From assembly GCA_030407315.1 (NCBI GenBank), contig JALQPE010002836.1, positions 1-21,949 of the forward strand: a DNA stretch of 21,949 nt, given 5' to 3'. The translations under genes and the position numbers were made by a program. The notes under the pieces are model-generated. The model searched no databases and had not been told where the DNA came from. It saw only the letters and a program-made list of their open reading frames with translations. The stretch is from Asparagopsis taxiformis. Taxonomy: Eukaryota; Rhodophyta; Florideophyceae; Bonnemaisoniales; Bonnemaisoniaceae. This document shows positions 1 through 9,640 of this stretch, in pieces. Within the stretch, counting starts at the first letter, position 1. The number at the start of each line of letters is the position of its first letter.

Positions 1-1049
1 ATGGAGCAAGATGACGTAATCCGTCGAGCTGTTGGCTAACCCTAAGGTTTTCCCAGAGAGGGGTTGAACAATAGGTATGCGAACACTGTTCCTGTGGGTC
101 GTAATTCCACTTGAGTTTACGTTACTCTAGAAACCGTGCTACTGGCTATTCCAGTGGCCGTTTTATACTAAGTCTACTGTAAGCTAGGGTTAGTGGTTAG
201 GAATAAATATCCAGTTAGTGACCAATCAGAAACCAATTACTGGCGCTCGCCTACCCGCGAGGTCATTGCCAATAGGCTTACAATGTAATGTATGGCTGAT
301 CAGCCTAAGTTAAAATTTGCCCCTTGTGGGTCTTGGCCGGGGCCGATAGGCCCGGGTGGGGTTTTTGTCAGCCATAGCTGGTCCTAAGTATAGGAAACAC
401 GCCAGTTGGCTGGTGCCTTCTGATTGGCACATCCCGTAAGTGGGTACCCAATAGGGAAGCGACACGGCTCGATCAGCGAGGACCGCCAGGCGGTACGACA
501 CGGCCCCCTCCTGAGAGATTTGTCGTCCCGACAAAATTGATCAAATAAAATTACAATTTTGGCTGTGGCCGTTTGCATTGTGCAATTCAAAATTTTCCGC
601 GCGCGGCGCGTGCCACTACAATGTGTTGTCCATCCGACTCTTCCCGAGTTCGCCCGACCGTTTCCTATTGGAATCAATACCTGTTTCAGGTTCGGCATCG
701 TCCTAACGCAACACAGCGTATTCACCCCTTCGGTGTCCAACTGCGTCCACGCATTCGCGTCCTTTCCATTATCCCTCAAAGGGTTTTTGCGTACCATCTG
801 CTAAATAATTAGCCGCGTGATCGCACGAGCGGTGCCAATTCGAGGCTTGCATTCGCCGTTTCGGCCCATTGCCTCGCGATCCCCCTTCCTGGGTTGAATA
901 GCGCAGCTCCCTCCCGGAGACTTAAGCCAATAGGCCACTGTTCGTCCCGCTTCAGGGTTTTATCAACGTCCGTCATCGCCTCTACTGGCTTTTAGGATGA
1001 CCCTCGTGCTCCGATTCAATTCGAATCCTCTGAAGAGGAAGGAGACAAT
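1..1049. other. No confident gene; possible LTR or leader of the retroelement
   Basis: I see no conserved protein on either strand; the open frames here are short and unlike known families. The stretch contains several CCAAT/CCAATAGG words, an AT-rich TATA-like AATAAATAT near 203, and ends in a purine-rich run (GAAGAGGAAGGAGAC, about 1032-1046) just before the ATG at 1050. It could be the LTR and/or leader of the element whose ORF starts at 1050, but the partner LTR is not in the window, so this is an inference. Confidence 0.25.
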
Positions 1050-1911
1050 ATGGGTTCGCCCAACCGTCCTACCACACGCTCCAGCGTTCGCCGACCCACG
1101 ACTCGCCACCAGGCTTCCTCTTCCCGCACCGGGGTTCCGCCTACACCGGCTAAGTCTTCGTCGACTTCAGCGCCACGCGTGCCGTCCACCGCGGCTCAAT
1201 CGCAAACGCGAACGCGTTCGACTGCCGCCAAAGGCACCCGCTGACCCAGCGTCGCCTGCTGGCAAGGTTGTGAGTGCGCAAGCACGTTCCGAAGAGACGG
1301 TCCCCCCTACCAGGGCAAGTGCACAAGAGCGCGACTCTGTTCGGCTGAATCGCCTGCTTCCCCGAAGCCTTCCACCCCAGTGGCAAGTGTCAAACCGTCA
1401 TCGGTTAATCCGCCATCACGCGAAGGTGAGTCATCGAAGGCGCCGGCCCGTCCCCAGGGGAGCCATGCCGGCCGACACGAGGAGGTGATAGAAGTCGTCG
1501 CCGCCGAGGGAGGCGCTACGCCCAGGCCAACAAGGCAGCCGAACGTCAGGCCTTCGCCAGTTCGCGTCCGATTCTTCTCGTCCTTCCGCCCCGGCGGCTC
1601 ATACCTCTTCTGGTCATGACGCTTAGCGATCCCTATGAGGACTATGGCCGCCGCAACCACAGATACTGGCGGACGCTTCAAGCGTGGTAGGGACAAGAAT
1701 TGCGCGCGAGGCTGCTCGAGCAGAAGCCGAGAAGGCACGCAGCGAAAAGGCTAATGCTCAACCTGTCGAGAAGGTCGTAGACCCATATGCCTCTACTGGC
1801 AGAGGTACCCGAAGTGGTCTGGTGCGGGCTGCCCGCCGATGCCTCTGGAGGCGTAAGACCATCGGGCACCGCTTGGTTGACCCTTCGCGTTGCGTCTGCT
1901 TCCAGCACCGA
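1050..1911 (+). pseudogene. N-terminal half of retroelement-like basic ORF, interrupted
   Basis: An ATG at 1050 opens a Ser/Thr/Pro/Arg-rich frame (starts MGSPNRPTTRSSVRRPTTRH). It stops at 1242-1244, while similar low-complexity composition continues in other + frames to about 1911 (for example MVGTRIAREAARAEAEKARS from 1684). Such basic, disordered N-termini are common in Gag-like or other retroelement structural proteins. No zinc knuckle, protease or reverse transcriptase is visible. The frame changes at least twice, so no intact protein is encoded. Compositionally similar coding sequence resumes at 16409, beyond the CACTA-like block, so I treat the two as halves of one ORF split by an insertion. 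That pairing rests on position and composition, not on a direct match. Confidence 0.4.
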
Positions 1912-1925
1912 CACTACGGTGTTGA
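1912..1925 (+). repeat. Left terminal inverted repeat of CACTA-like element
   Basis: CACTACGGTGTTGA, 14 bp, is the perfect inverse of 16395-16408. Similarity continues imperfectly inward (AAAAGGGG versus GAATGAAAA) and then into the subterminal motifs. Confidence 0.7.
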
Positions 1926-1934
1926 AAAGGGGCC

Positions 1935-2137
1935 TCAGACAGTACTGCGAGACAGTGATTTTTACTGTCTGAGACAGTAAAAATCACTATGCGGCAAATG
2001 AAAATTAATGCCACACTTGGAGACAGTGATTTGTACTGTCTGGCAGACAGTACGGAACACTGTCTGCAGACAGTAAAAAACACTGTCTCACAGTACTGTC
2101 TGAGGCAGTGAATGGAGACAGTAAAAATTAATGATTT
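1935..2137. repeat. Left subterminal repeat cluster (GACAGTAAA / TTTACTGTC)
   Basis: About a dozen copies of a GACAGT core occur in both orientations. They are often paired into short hairpins such as GACAGTGATTTTTACTGTC and GACAGTAAAAAACACTGTC. In CACTA elements, subterminal repeats in both orientations bind the element's own DNA-binding protein. Here that role is inferred from position and structure only. Confidence 0.7.
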
Positions 2138-2265
2138 ATTCAATAGTTGGATATGATGTAATTTACTGTACTGGGCAGTGTTGGCGGATAGTGTTTTGTA
2201 TTGGCCAAGGCAACATGGCCGGATAGTGAAATACGCTGCCTGGGACAATAGATGGAACCAACACG

Positions 2266-2511
2266 GTGCACTGTCCTGGGCAGTACCTGGAGACAGTGAT
2301 TTTCACTGTCCTGGGCAGTACCTGGAGACAGTGATTTTCATTGTCCTGGGCAGTACCTGTAGACAGTACTTTGTGCTGCCCTGGGCAGTACCTGTAGACA
2401 GTATTTCGTGCTGCCCTGGGCAGCACCTGTAGACAATACTTTGTGCTGCCCTGGGCAGCACCTGGAGACAGTATTTCGTGCTGCCCTGGGCAGCACCTGG
2501 AGACAGTAAAA
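2266..2511. repeat. 35-bp tandem array, about seven units
   Basis: The word ACCTG(G/T)AGACA recurs at 2285, 2320, 2355, 2390, 2425, 2460 and 2495, an exact 35-bp period. Each unit combines GACAGT with CCTGGGCAG, so it appears to be an amplified derivative of the subterminal motif. There is no counterpart at the right end of the element. Confidence 0.9.
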
Positions 2512-3194
2512 GTAGTGTCCTGATATAGTAAAATTCGGTGTCTGGGAGTGGTGGATGAGATGGAGCGTCACGCTGTCGTGGGCATCTTTCTGGGGTAGAG
2601 GAAGGCAGTTCTAGCGCTATGAGGATGGGGCATGGACGGTATTCATATGGGAATGGACAGAATAGTACGGCTAGGAATTTTTATTTCGTAGTGACTATGA
2701 TCTAGCGAGAGGTATACGCGGTAGGATAGGTAGCAATCTAAGAGGGTGCGATATGGGAAGCTTCACTCTGTATTTGTTTATTTGCGCAGGCTACATTGAG
2801 AGTAAACTATCCCTATGTTAAAACTGCTTCTACTACAACTAACACTATTCTGACGAGTAAAACTAAAACTACTAGAAAAGCCTACAAATCCATCAATTGA
2901 TTGAGCTGCATGAATGAACTAGAAAGAAAGAAGAGAGAAAAAGAGAAAAAATGATGTAGGGAAAGGAAACAAGTTAGTGACGTTGAATTGGAGTTGTAAA
3001 TTAATGGTGATTAGGAGACTAACATACCATAACGAATACCATTGTATCCCAAATCGAAATATGTACTCACAGGAAGAGCAGAAAAGAAATGGAGAACGAG
3101 TAAGAGAGAAAGATGAATGAAAGAAGAAGTGGAAAATTCACCGACTGAAAACCTGAGGAAGTGAAAACAAATAGGATACTGGGTTAGTGGCGTG

Positions 3195-3232
3195 AAATGT
3201 GGAAACGTACCATATGATACGTTTCCACATTT
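3195..3232. repeat. Perfect hairpin, 15-bp arms, 8-nt loop
   Basis: AAATGTGGAAACGTA (3195-3209) is followed by loop CCATATGA and the exact inverse TACGTTTCCACATTT (3218-3232). Confidence 0.85.
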
Positions 3233-3260
3233 CCATCTCCATATCCGTCGGAAAAAAGAA

Positions 3261-3322
3261 ACAATAATCACGCTTTGGAAGCAGTATTGATATCTATACC
3301 GCTTCCAAAGTGTAGTTATTGT
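3261..3322. repeat. Imperfect inverted repeat, 27-bp arms
   Basis: The arm at 3261-3287 (starts ACAATAATCACGCTTTGG) pairs with the arm at 3296-3322 around an 8-nt loop, with 23 of 27 positions matching. All four mismatches are transitions, as expected from cytosine deamination in an older perfect repeat. Confidence 0.8.
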
Positions 3323-4170
3323 TGCTTTGTTGCCGGAGGATACAGAGATGGAAACAGGGATTTCCAGAATCTGTCGTTTAAGTAGTACTCTGCGGGCGGA
3401 AAGGACGTGTAGGAGAACAATAGAGGGATAAATTTAAAACAGAGCGGTGCGATGTGAGGCCCAGAAAAACGAAGCCTAGGGTGTGAATTACGCTTAGAAG
3501 CACATGATCTGGCAGAACAGTCCCACATGATCGCATCTTCGACCGCCTTTTATGGTCTAGAATGACGTCATCACTACAGAAATATAGGAAAAACACTAGC
3601 ATATGGGGCCTACAGAAAAGGGGGAGGTGAGGAGTAAGAAAAATGGCGCACTTTCCTGGACGAGGAGTCCGCGCTTCCAGTGATGATGTGGCTGGTATAT
3701 ATAGATGACGTCATTACATACTCTGAGCACACTTGGCAGGCAGTCAAAGCGGGCCACGTAGATGGTGGCGGTTAGGAAATAGCAGTGTGGAAGAAATTTT
3801 ATAATTTTCATGTTGCAAGCGAGCAGTGAATCTGCATTTTAATAAATAAATATATGCTAATTTAAGATATCACACCGAGTACGATTAAACGAGAGATCAT
3901 GTTTTCACCTTGTGAATAGGGCCTAGAATATGGTAGAGTATACAACTAGGAACTACGTGTATGAGAAAATCAGATTCGGTATTAGTGCTTAGAGCATCAC
4001 CGTGTAATAAACGTAAATGGATACGTCTTTGACAGGTTTGTCTTGAGGGAATGCGATACAAGATAGCAAAACCATTTTGAGTAGGTCCAGCCCGGATATA
4101 ATAGCAATAATTCAGCAGAAAGTAATAAGCATAGGACAAATCATTGTGGTGAACCAGTTCATCTGATCGA

Positions 4171-4888
4171 ATGAAACCCTCGAAAGGTTTCGTAACGGTT
4201 GAATGTAGTGGCAGAGAAGTAGCAGAGAAGATTAATTCTCCCTCAGCTAGCGAGACAATCATCACTACTGCGCAGTACAGTTCGCCTGAAATGCAAGTTG
4301 ACCCTCGCAAAGTGAATGTCAGAGGTTTTTCACAAGTGGTTGAAGAAGTCTGCAACGATGGAGCAATTCGTGCGAACAGATTTGGTAGCAGAAAACTTGA
4401 AAGGGGTCGGGGATACTCATCATCGCATTGAAGAGCGCATTTTATTCATCCTTGTTGACTTTCATGACGACTTGATAGACAGAAGCAGTCTGAGAACCAA
4501 GAACGGGATGTTTACAAACAGTTTCGATGACAAACTGGAATATGCTGCGGGGACAAAGGCAATTCATCTTACCAAGGCCGAAGAGGACAGAGAACGGAGT
4601 CGAATGAAAACAAGTCCAGGTTGGATAAGAAGCGAAGAAGATAACCCAAGATTCTCTGAACCCGGTATGCCTGATAAAAACAATGAGACTGAGCCTCCCC
4701 GGTAAAAGAATAGGAGATTCACTGCAGGGAAACGAACGACTGGAGAAGAAGCACTACTTTTCACTGATGAGCAAGAAAACTCCCTTTCAGACGGCACATT
4801 TGCTGAAAAACTATTTGAGAAGTTGCCTTTATGCATTCCTTCCAGCTCGAGAGTGAAGTATTGTATCGCAGGAGATATAAAATACTGA
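4171..4888 (+). pseudogene. Unknown protein, frameshifted and with an internal stop
   Basis: Protein-like sequence starts in one frame at 4171 (MKPSKGFVTVECSGREVAEK) and shifts near 4320-4440 into another frame (containing EQFVRTDLVAENLKGVG and FHDDLIDRSSLRTKN). It meets a TAA at 4703-4705 and then stays open in that same frame (TGEEALLFTDEQENSLSD) until TGA at 4886-4888. The product would be hydrophilic and charged, with no membrane segment, zinc finger or DDE motif that I can see. I do not recognise a family. Its place in the left half of the CACTA-like block makes a transposon-encoded accessory protein or a captured host exon the two main possibilities. Neither is supported by a motif. Confidence 0.35.
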
Positions 4889-5038
4889 GCTCCTTATGAG
4901 CAAGAGAGGAAACGATGGCGGGTGGCACTGGAATAGAACAAGAAGGCGATGAGCGTAATGACGCAGTCGTCTTCGTCTGCAAAATTGAGAGGATCAGGAA
5001 GGCTTACGGAGGGGGCAGTTTCGGCGGAGCGCCGACAG

Positions 5039-5280
5039 AAAAGTCATGGTAACGATCGCAGCGATGACTTTGCTGTGAGGCAACAAAATATTACAGCAGC
5101 CACGATTTTTACCCTGGAAAAAACTTTTTGGTAATTTTTTTACCCGGTAAAAACTATTCGGTCACTGCGATAGCAATGTTTCCTCACAGCAGCCAGGATT
5201 TTTTTACCTGGTAAAAATTTCTTGGTGATTTTGTACCTGGTAAAAATTCTTGGTGATTTTTTACCCGGTAAAAATTCTCC
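5039..5280. repeat. Degenerate palindrome module with ACC(C/T)GGT blocks
   Basis: A diverged copy of the 39-bp palindrome (5039-5080) is followed by five TTTTTACCNGGTAAAAA-like blocks between about 5105 and 5278. This appears to be an older, decayed relative of the modules that follow. Confidence 0.7.
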
Positions 5281-5303
5281 AGTCACTGTAATGGCAACGT
5301 TTC

Positions 5304-5455
5304 CTTACAGGAAAGCCATCGTTACGATGACTTTGCTGTAAGGAAACGTTTCATTACAGCAGCTGCAATTTTTTACCCGGTAAAAAATTCTTCGGCCACT
5401 GTAATGGAGACCTTTCCTTACAGCAAAGTCATCGTAACGATGACTTTGCTGTAAG
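5304..5455. repeat. Nested palindrome unit 1
   Basis: Two 39-bp palindromes (5304-5342 and 5417-5455) have arms CTTACAGCAAAGTCATCGT and its inverse around one central base. They flank CATTACAG...TTTTTACCCGGTAAAAA...CTGTAATG. The left copy has T as centre and two changes in one arm; the right copy has A as centre. The two copies are therefore inverted relative to each other, and the whole unit is itself roughly palindromic. Confidence 0.85.
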
Positions 5456-6209
5456 CATCCCTTGTAAACGGCTTCTGCTGTAAGCGTTTGGGAGTTTAGT
5501 CACTCTCCCACCTTGGGAAGGATAGGAGGGGAAGTGTGAAGTCGGGAACATCGCGAGCGGTTTGTTTCGACTAGTGTTCATGGCTCTGGCGAGCACTCTG
5601 TGTTACGCTCAACCGGGTCTGAGCTGGATGCAACACATAGTATGGCAGCAAGAGTGCACAAAATTTGTGCCACCATTTTCTCACGGCAGAGACTCGGGCG
5701 GCCGAAATCCGACCTCGCTGAAAAGAGCTAGAACAGGTCTGGAGTACATCCAAGACTGCTGGAAAGGTGCTATCAGAAATTTTCCTGAGCATGCGAGGGG
5801 CTTTCCTCACCGAAATCGAGCATAGCAGTTCTGCGACCAAAGCTTACTCATGGAGGAGGTAGGGTGCTGGGTACCACCCCAACCATAGCTACTTACATTT
5901 GCAGTGTACTCTAGCCATCTAGTTAGTATTCTACTTCCTCACTGTACAATGATGTTCAGGAAGTTGGATATGCTCTGGGCCTAGCACAGGAGAGGAAGAA
6001 GGAAGGGTGGGCATGCAGAAGTATAGAGGCAGTAGTATGTGAAGACTATGGCAGTGGTAGAGAAGTATTTCATGCACCAAAGGGGCGGGCAGAGTGGCAC
6101 TAGAGACGTGGTGCGCAGGGCGAAGGGAGGTGGAGATGATGGAGGACAACAGACATGAGAGCGAGGGTTGAGACCAACGGCTTACAGATGGAGCAGTTTA
6201 CTAGGGATG

Positions 6210-6362
6210 CTTACAGCAAAGTCATCGTTACGATGACTTTGCTGTAAGGAAAGGTTTCATTACAGTAGCCATGATTTCTTTACCCGGTAAAAAATTCTTC
6301 GGCCACTGTAATGAAAACATTTTCTTACAGCAAAGTCATCGTAACGATGACTTTGCTGTAAG
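6210..6362. repeat. Nested palindrome unit 2
   Basis: 39-bp palindromes lie at 6210-6248 (centre T) and 6324-6362 (centre A), both with perfect arms. Between them are inverted CATTACAG / CTGTAATG words and a central TTTACCCGGTAAA block. The outer sequence is also mirror-inverted (GTAAGGAAA inside the left copy, TTTCTTAC before the right copy). Confidence 0.9.
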
Positions 6363-7099
6363 CATCCCTGGTAAACTGCCTCAGCTGTAAGCGGCTGGGG
6401 GCTTGGTCCCTCCCTCACCTTGGGAAGGGTGAGCAAGGAATTGTGAAGCCAGAAAACATGGCAAAGGGATGGTTTGGACGGCTGTTGGCGGCGTTGGGGA
6501 GCACTCTGCGTCGTGCTCACCCGGTCTGGGCTGGGTACCCTATCTGGTACGGCGGCAGGAGTGCACAAAATATGAAACACAATTTTCGCAAGAGTGAAAT
6601 TCTGACTGTCGAAACTCAACCTCCCTAAAATGAACTAGAGCTGGCGTGAGCACCTCCACGACGTCTGGAAGGTACTGACAGCACGTTTTCGGAGCATGGG
6701 CGTAGCTGTCCTCTCTGAGATCAAGCATAGGGTATCCGTCGCCAGATTCTATTCCTGGTGCCATGTGGCACAGTGACCACACCAAATTGCCCTTTTTAGT
6801 ACAATATAGATTTTTGTTACTCGGAATCTAGCTGTCTTCTATACCAATATAGTTGGTAAGTAAGCTAGCCTAGGATTGTAGGACAATCAGGAAGGATGGG
6901 GGGTTAGGTATGCAGCAACATGAAGGGATAGTATGAGTAGACTATGGCGGTGGTAAACACAAGGATTACACTCACCGAAGGGTCGGCTGGAGTGACACCG
7001 GAGTCGACATAGCAGGGAGGCTGGGATGAAGGAAGACAAGAGACATGAGAGAGAGGGTGAAGCCAGACCGCTTACAGCTGAGGCAGTTTACCGAGGGTG

Positions 7100-7418
7100 C
7101 TGACAGCAAAGTCATCGTTACGATGACTTTGCTGTAAGAAAAGATAACATTACAGCAGGCACGATTTTTTACCCGGTAAAAAAATTCTTGGTGATTTTTT
7201 ACCCGGTAAAAATTCTTCGCCCACTGTAATGTTTCCTTTTCTTACAGCAAAGTCATCGTAACGATGACTTTGCTGTAAGTAAACGTTTCATTACAGTAGC
7301 CACGATTTTTTACCCGGTAAAAAATTCCTTGTGATTTTTTACCCGGTAAAATCCTTCGCCCACTGTAATGTCTTCTTTTCTTACAGCAAAGTCATCGTAA
7401 CGATGACTTTGCTGTAAG
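7100..7418. repeat. Nested palindrome unit 3, with an extra copy
   Basis: Palindromes lie at 7100-7138 (centre T, one arm change), 7241-7279 (centre A) and 7380-7418 (centre A). Each interval holds two ACCCGGT blocks. The 7241 to 7380 step is a 139-bp duplication that accounts for most of the extra length of the third large module. Confidence 0.9.
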
Positions 7419-8170
7419 CATCCCTGGTAAATTGCCTCAGCTGTAAGTGGCAGGGGAGCTTGGTCCCTCTCTTACCTTGGGAAGGGTGAGATAGGAATTG
7501 TGAAGTCGAGAACATTGTGGAAGGATGGTTTCGACGGCTTTGGGCGGCTTTGAAGAGCGATCTGTGTCTTGTTCACCCGGCCTGAACTACCTAAAAATTT
7601 CAGTATTGCGAGAGGAGCACGCAAAATTACAACCACCATGGTGGTGGGAAAATGCATTTTCTCACGACAGAGATTCTGGCGGTCGAAACTCAAACTCGTT
7701 AAAATGGACTAGAGTTGGTGTGAACACCTCCAGGACCTCTGGAAAGGTACTACCTGCACATTTCCCGAGGCTACAAGAAGCTGGTCTCTCCAATATCAAG
7801 CATAGATTATCGGTGCGCAAAATCTACTCCTGGTGCTGTGTAGCACATTGACTATACAAAACCGTCCGTTTCCCGTTCTAATAAACTATACTCTCAAGTA
7901 GGTAGGAATCTAGATATTCACTTTACATCGATGGTTATGAAGTAGGTTAGCCTAGGATTGAAGGACAGAATGTAAAGGATAGGATGGTAGGCATGGGGTA
8001 AAATGAAGGCGGTGGTATGAGTAGAATACGGAAGTGGTAGACAGGTATTTAATGCACAGGAGGGGCGTGTGAAGTGACACCAGAGGCGCATTGCGTCACA
8101 GGAAGGGAGACTGGAATGATGAAGGAGAACTAGAGAAATGAGAGATAGGTTGTGGAGGCATGCTTCTAGC

Positions 8171-8289
8171 TCTATTATATAACTACATTGCTCCTCTATA
8201 GGCTACGCAATCCATTCCAGCAGTTCTAGTTAAAAATGGACTATATGAATGTTTCATTTCAATGTCAGCATTGTGCAGTTGAGCCTCTT
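8171..8289. other. Junction between palindrome modules and 172-bp satellite
   Basis: No gene or repeat is recognised; the short open frames here are shadows of the neighbouring repeat. Confidence 0.3.
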
Positions 8290-9040
8290 CAAGGTCCGAA
8301 AACTTGTCCAGAGTACGCTTCCAGGCCACTCGAAGGAATCCAGAACACTTGCACTTCGTTCTTACAAAGTTCAATTTTGGCTATCACATCTCCAGTTGTG
8401 GGAGTCTGGTGACCAAAAATCGATGCATTCTGGAATCCCTACCACGCAAGTCCGCAGCTTTACGGAAGCATAAAACACTTTTCCGTACTCCCTAGAGCCA
8501 CTCCAGCCCTTACGGATCACTTGCACTTCGTTCCGACAAAGTTCAATTTTGGCCATCACATCTCCAGTTGTGAGAATCTGGCGAGCAAAAATTAGTGAAC
8601 TCCGGAAGCTCTACCTCGCAAGCCACCAGCTTTCAGGGCGAATAAAACCGGTTACAGTACTCCCCAGACTCACTCCAACCCTCCCAGACCACTTGCACTT
8701 CGTCCCGACAAAGTTCACTTTTGGCCATCACATCTCCAGTTGTGGGAATCTGGTGACCAAAAATCGATGCATTCTGTCAGCCCTAATGCGCAAGCCAGCA
8801 GCTTTACGAACTCATAGAACACTTTTCCGTACTCCCTAGAGCCACTCCAACCCTTACAGACCACTTACACATCATTCGGACAAAGTTCAATTTTGACCAT
8901 CACATCTCCAGTTGTAACAATCTGGTGACCGAAAATCGATGAATTCTACCAGCCCTACTACGCAAGCCAGAAGCTTTGAGTGCAATTAAAACACGTTTTA
9001 GTGCTTCCTAGAACCACCCCAACCCATCCAGACCACTTTG
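8290..9040. repeat. 172-bp tandem satellite, about four units
   Basis: CACATCTCCAGTTGT recurs at 8385, 8557, 8729 and 8901, an exact 172-bp period. Other shared words are ACTTGCACTTCGT, AAAATCGATG and GTACTCCCTAGAGCCACTCC. Part of a fifth unit is present to about 9040. Translated frames change between units, so I read this as non-coding satellite DNA. Confidence 0.9.
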
Positions 9041-9141
9041 CAGCCTTTTTCGCGGGGTCCGAAATCGTCTCCTTCTTCTTCCCGAGTGAGAAACATCAGT
9101 CCCTCTCGAAAGCTTACAGAGAGGTTGGTTTACCATGGTTT

Positions 9142-9425
9142 CTTACAGCAAAGTCATCGTTAAGATGACTTTGCTGTAATGTTTTGTTTTCTTACAGCAA
9201 AGTCATCGTAACGATGACTTTGCTGTAATGTTTTGTTTTCTTACAGTAAAGTCATCGTAACGATGACTTTGCTGTAATGTTTTGTTTTCTTACAGCAAAG
9301 TCATCGTAACGATGACTTTGCTGTAATGTTTTGTTTTCTTACAGCAAAGTCATCGTAACGATGACTTTGCTGTAATGTTTTGTTTTCTTACAGCAAAGTC
9401 ATCGTAACGATGACTTTGCTGTAAG
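9142..9425. repeat. 49-bp tandem array of the 39-bp palindrome, six units
   Basis: Palindrome starts fall at 9142, 9191, 9240, 9289, 9338 and 9387, an exact 49-bp period, with spacer ATGTTTTGTTTT. The first unit has the T centre (and one arm change); the other five have the A centre. Copies are nearly identical, suggesting recent amplification or active homogenisation. Single-stranded DNA or RNA from this array would form a chain of hairpins. Confidence 0.95.
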
Positions 9426-9447
9426 CAACCTGGGTAAACTGCCTTTG

Positions 9448-9640
9448 CTGTAAGAAAACTGAATAGCAGTTCCGACAGCTTGTCCTGAAGAGGCAAATCC
9501 GCCTTAACGATGACTTTGCTGTAAGAAAATAGAGAACTTACAGTTTTGACAGCTTGTCCTGAAGAAAAAAATCCGCCTTAACGATGACTTTGCTGTAAGA
9601 AAACAGAGTAATTACAGTTCTGACAGCTTGTCCTGAATAC
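9448..9640. repeat. 74-bp tandem array containing half-palindromes
   Basis: GACAGCTTGTCCTGAA occurs at 9474, 9548 and 9622, an exact 74-bp period. Each unit includes only the right half of the palindrome (ACGATGACTTTGCTGTAAG), so it is a derived, asymmetric version of the neighbouring array. Confidence 0.9.

Larger units (their letters stand above)
2520..4170. other. AT-rich stretch without a recognisable gene
   Basis: Short open frames on both strands show no conserved motif. The stretch is marked by two foldback structures (3195-3232 and 3261-3322) and two TGACGTCA palindromes (3563-3570 and 3706-3713). If the parent element ever carried a transposase gene on the left side, its remnants would be expected here, but I could not identify any. 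Confidence 0.4.
5283..8170. repeat. Three tandem ~0.9-1.06 kb modules
   Basis: Anchor words recur in order: CTTGGGAAGG at about 5511, 6419 and 7477 (spacing about 908 and 1058), each followed by TTGTGAAG or GTGTGAAG, AGCACTCTG-like and GTCGAAACTC-like segments, and AAGCATAG. The third unit is longer mainly because it contains one extra palindrome-plus-ACCCGGT submodule (about 139 bp). Open frames inside the units differ between copies and are not conserved as proteins, so I read the modules as non-coding amplified repeats. Confidence 0.8.

Noticed and set aside
384..797. 137-residue - strand open frame near the left edge
   Set aside because: Cys/Arg-rich and without any recognised motif; likely chance in GC-moderate sequence.
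1005..1030. Retrotransposon primer-binding site around CGATTCAATTCGAATCC
   Set aside because: It resembles tRNA T-arm sequence, but no TGG-initiated match to a tRNA 3' end can be supported.
5304..5455. Rho-independent terminators
   Set aside because: The hairpins lack a following T-run in a prokaryotic context, and the same sequence recurs in arrays with no gene upstream.
5562..5825. Open frame with a hydrophobic start resembling a signal peptide
   Set aside because: The equivalent position in the other two tandem modules is not conserved as protein.
8549..8839. Open frames in the 172-bp region
   Set aside because: They arise from the satellite itself (172 is not a multiple of three) and change frame between units.
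9142..9425. CRISPR array
   Set aside because: The period is exact, but the spacers are identical (ATGTTTTGTTTT) and the repeat is a full palindrome in eukaryotic repeat DNA.
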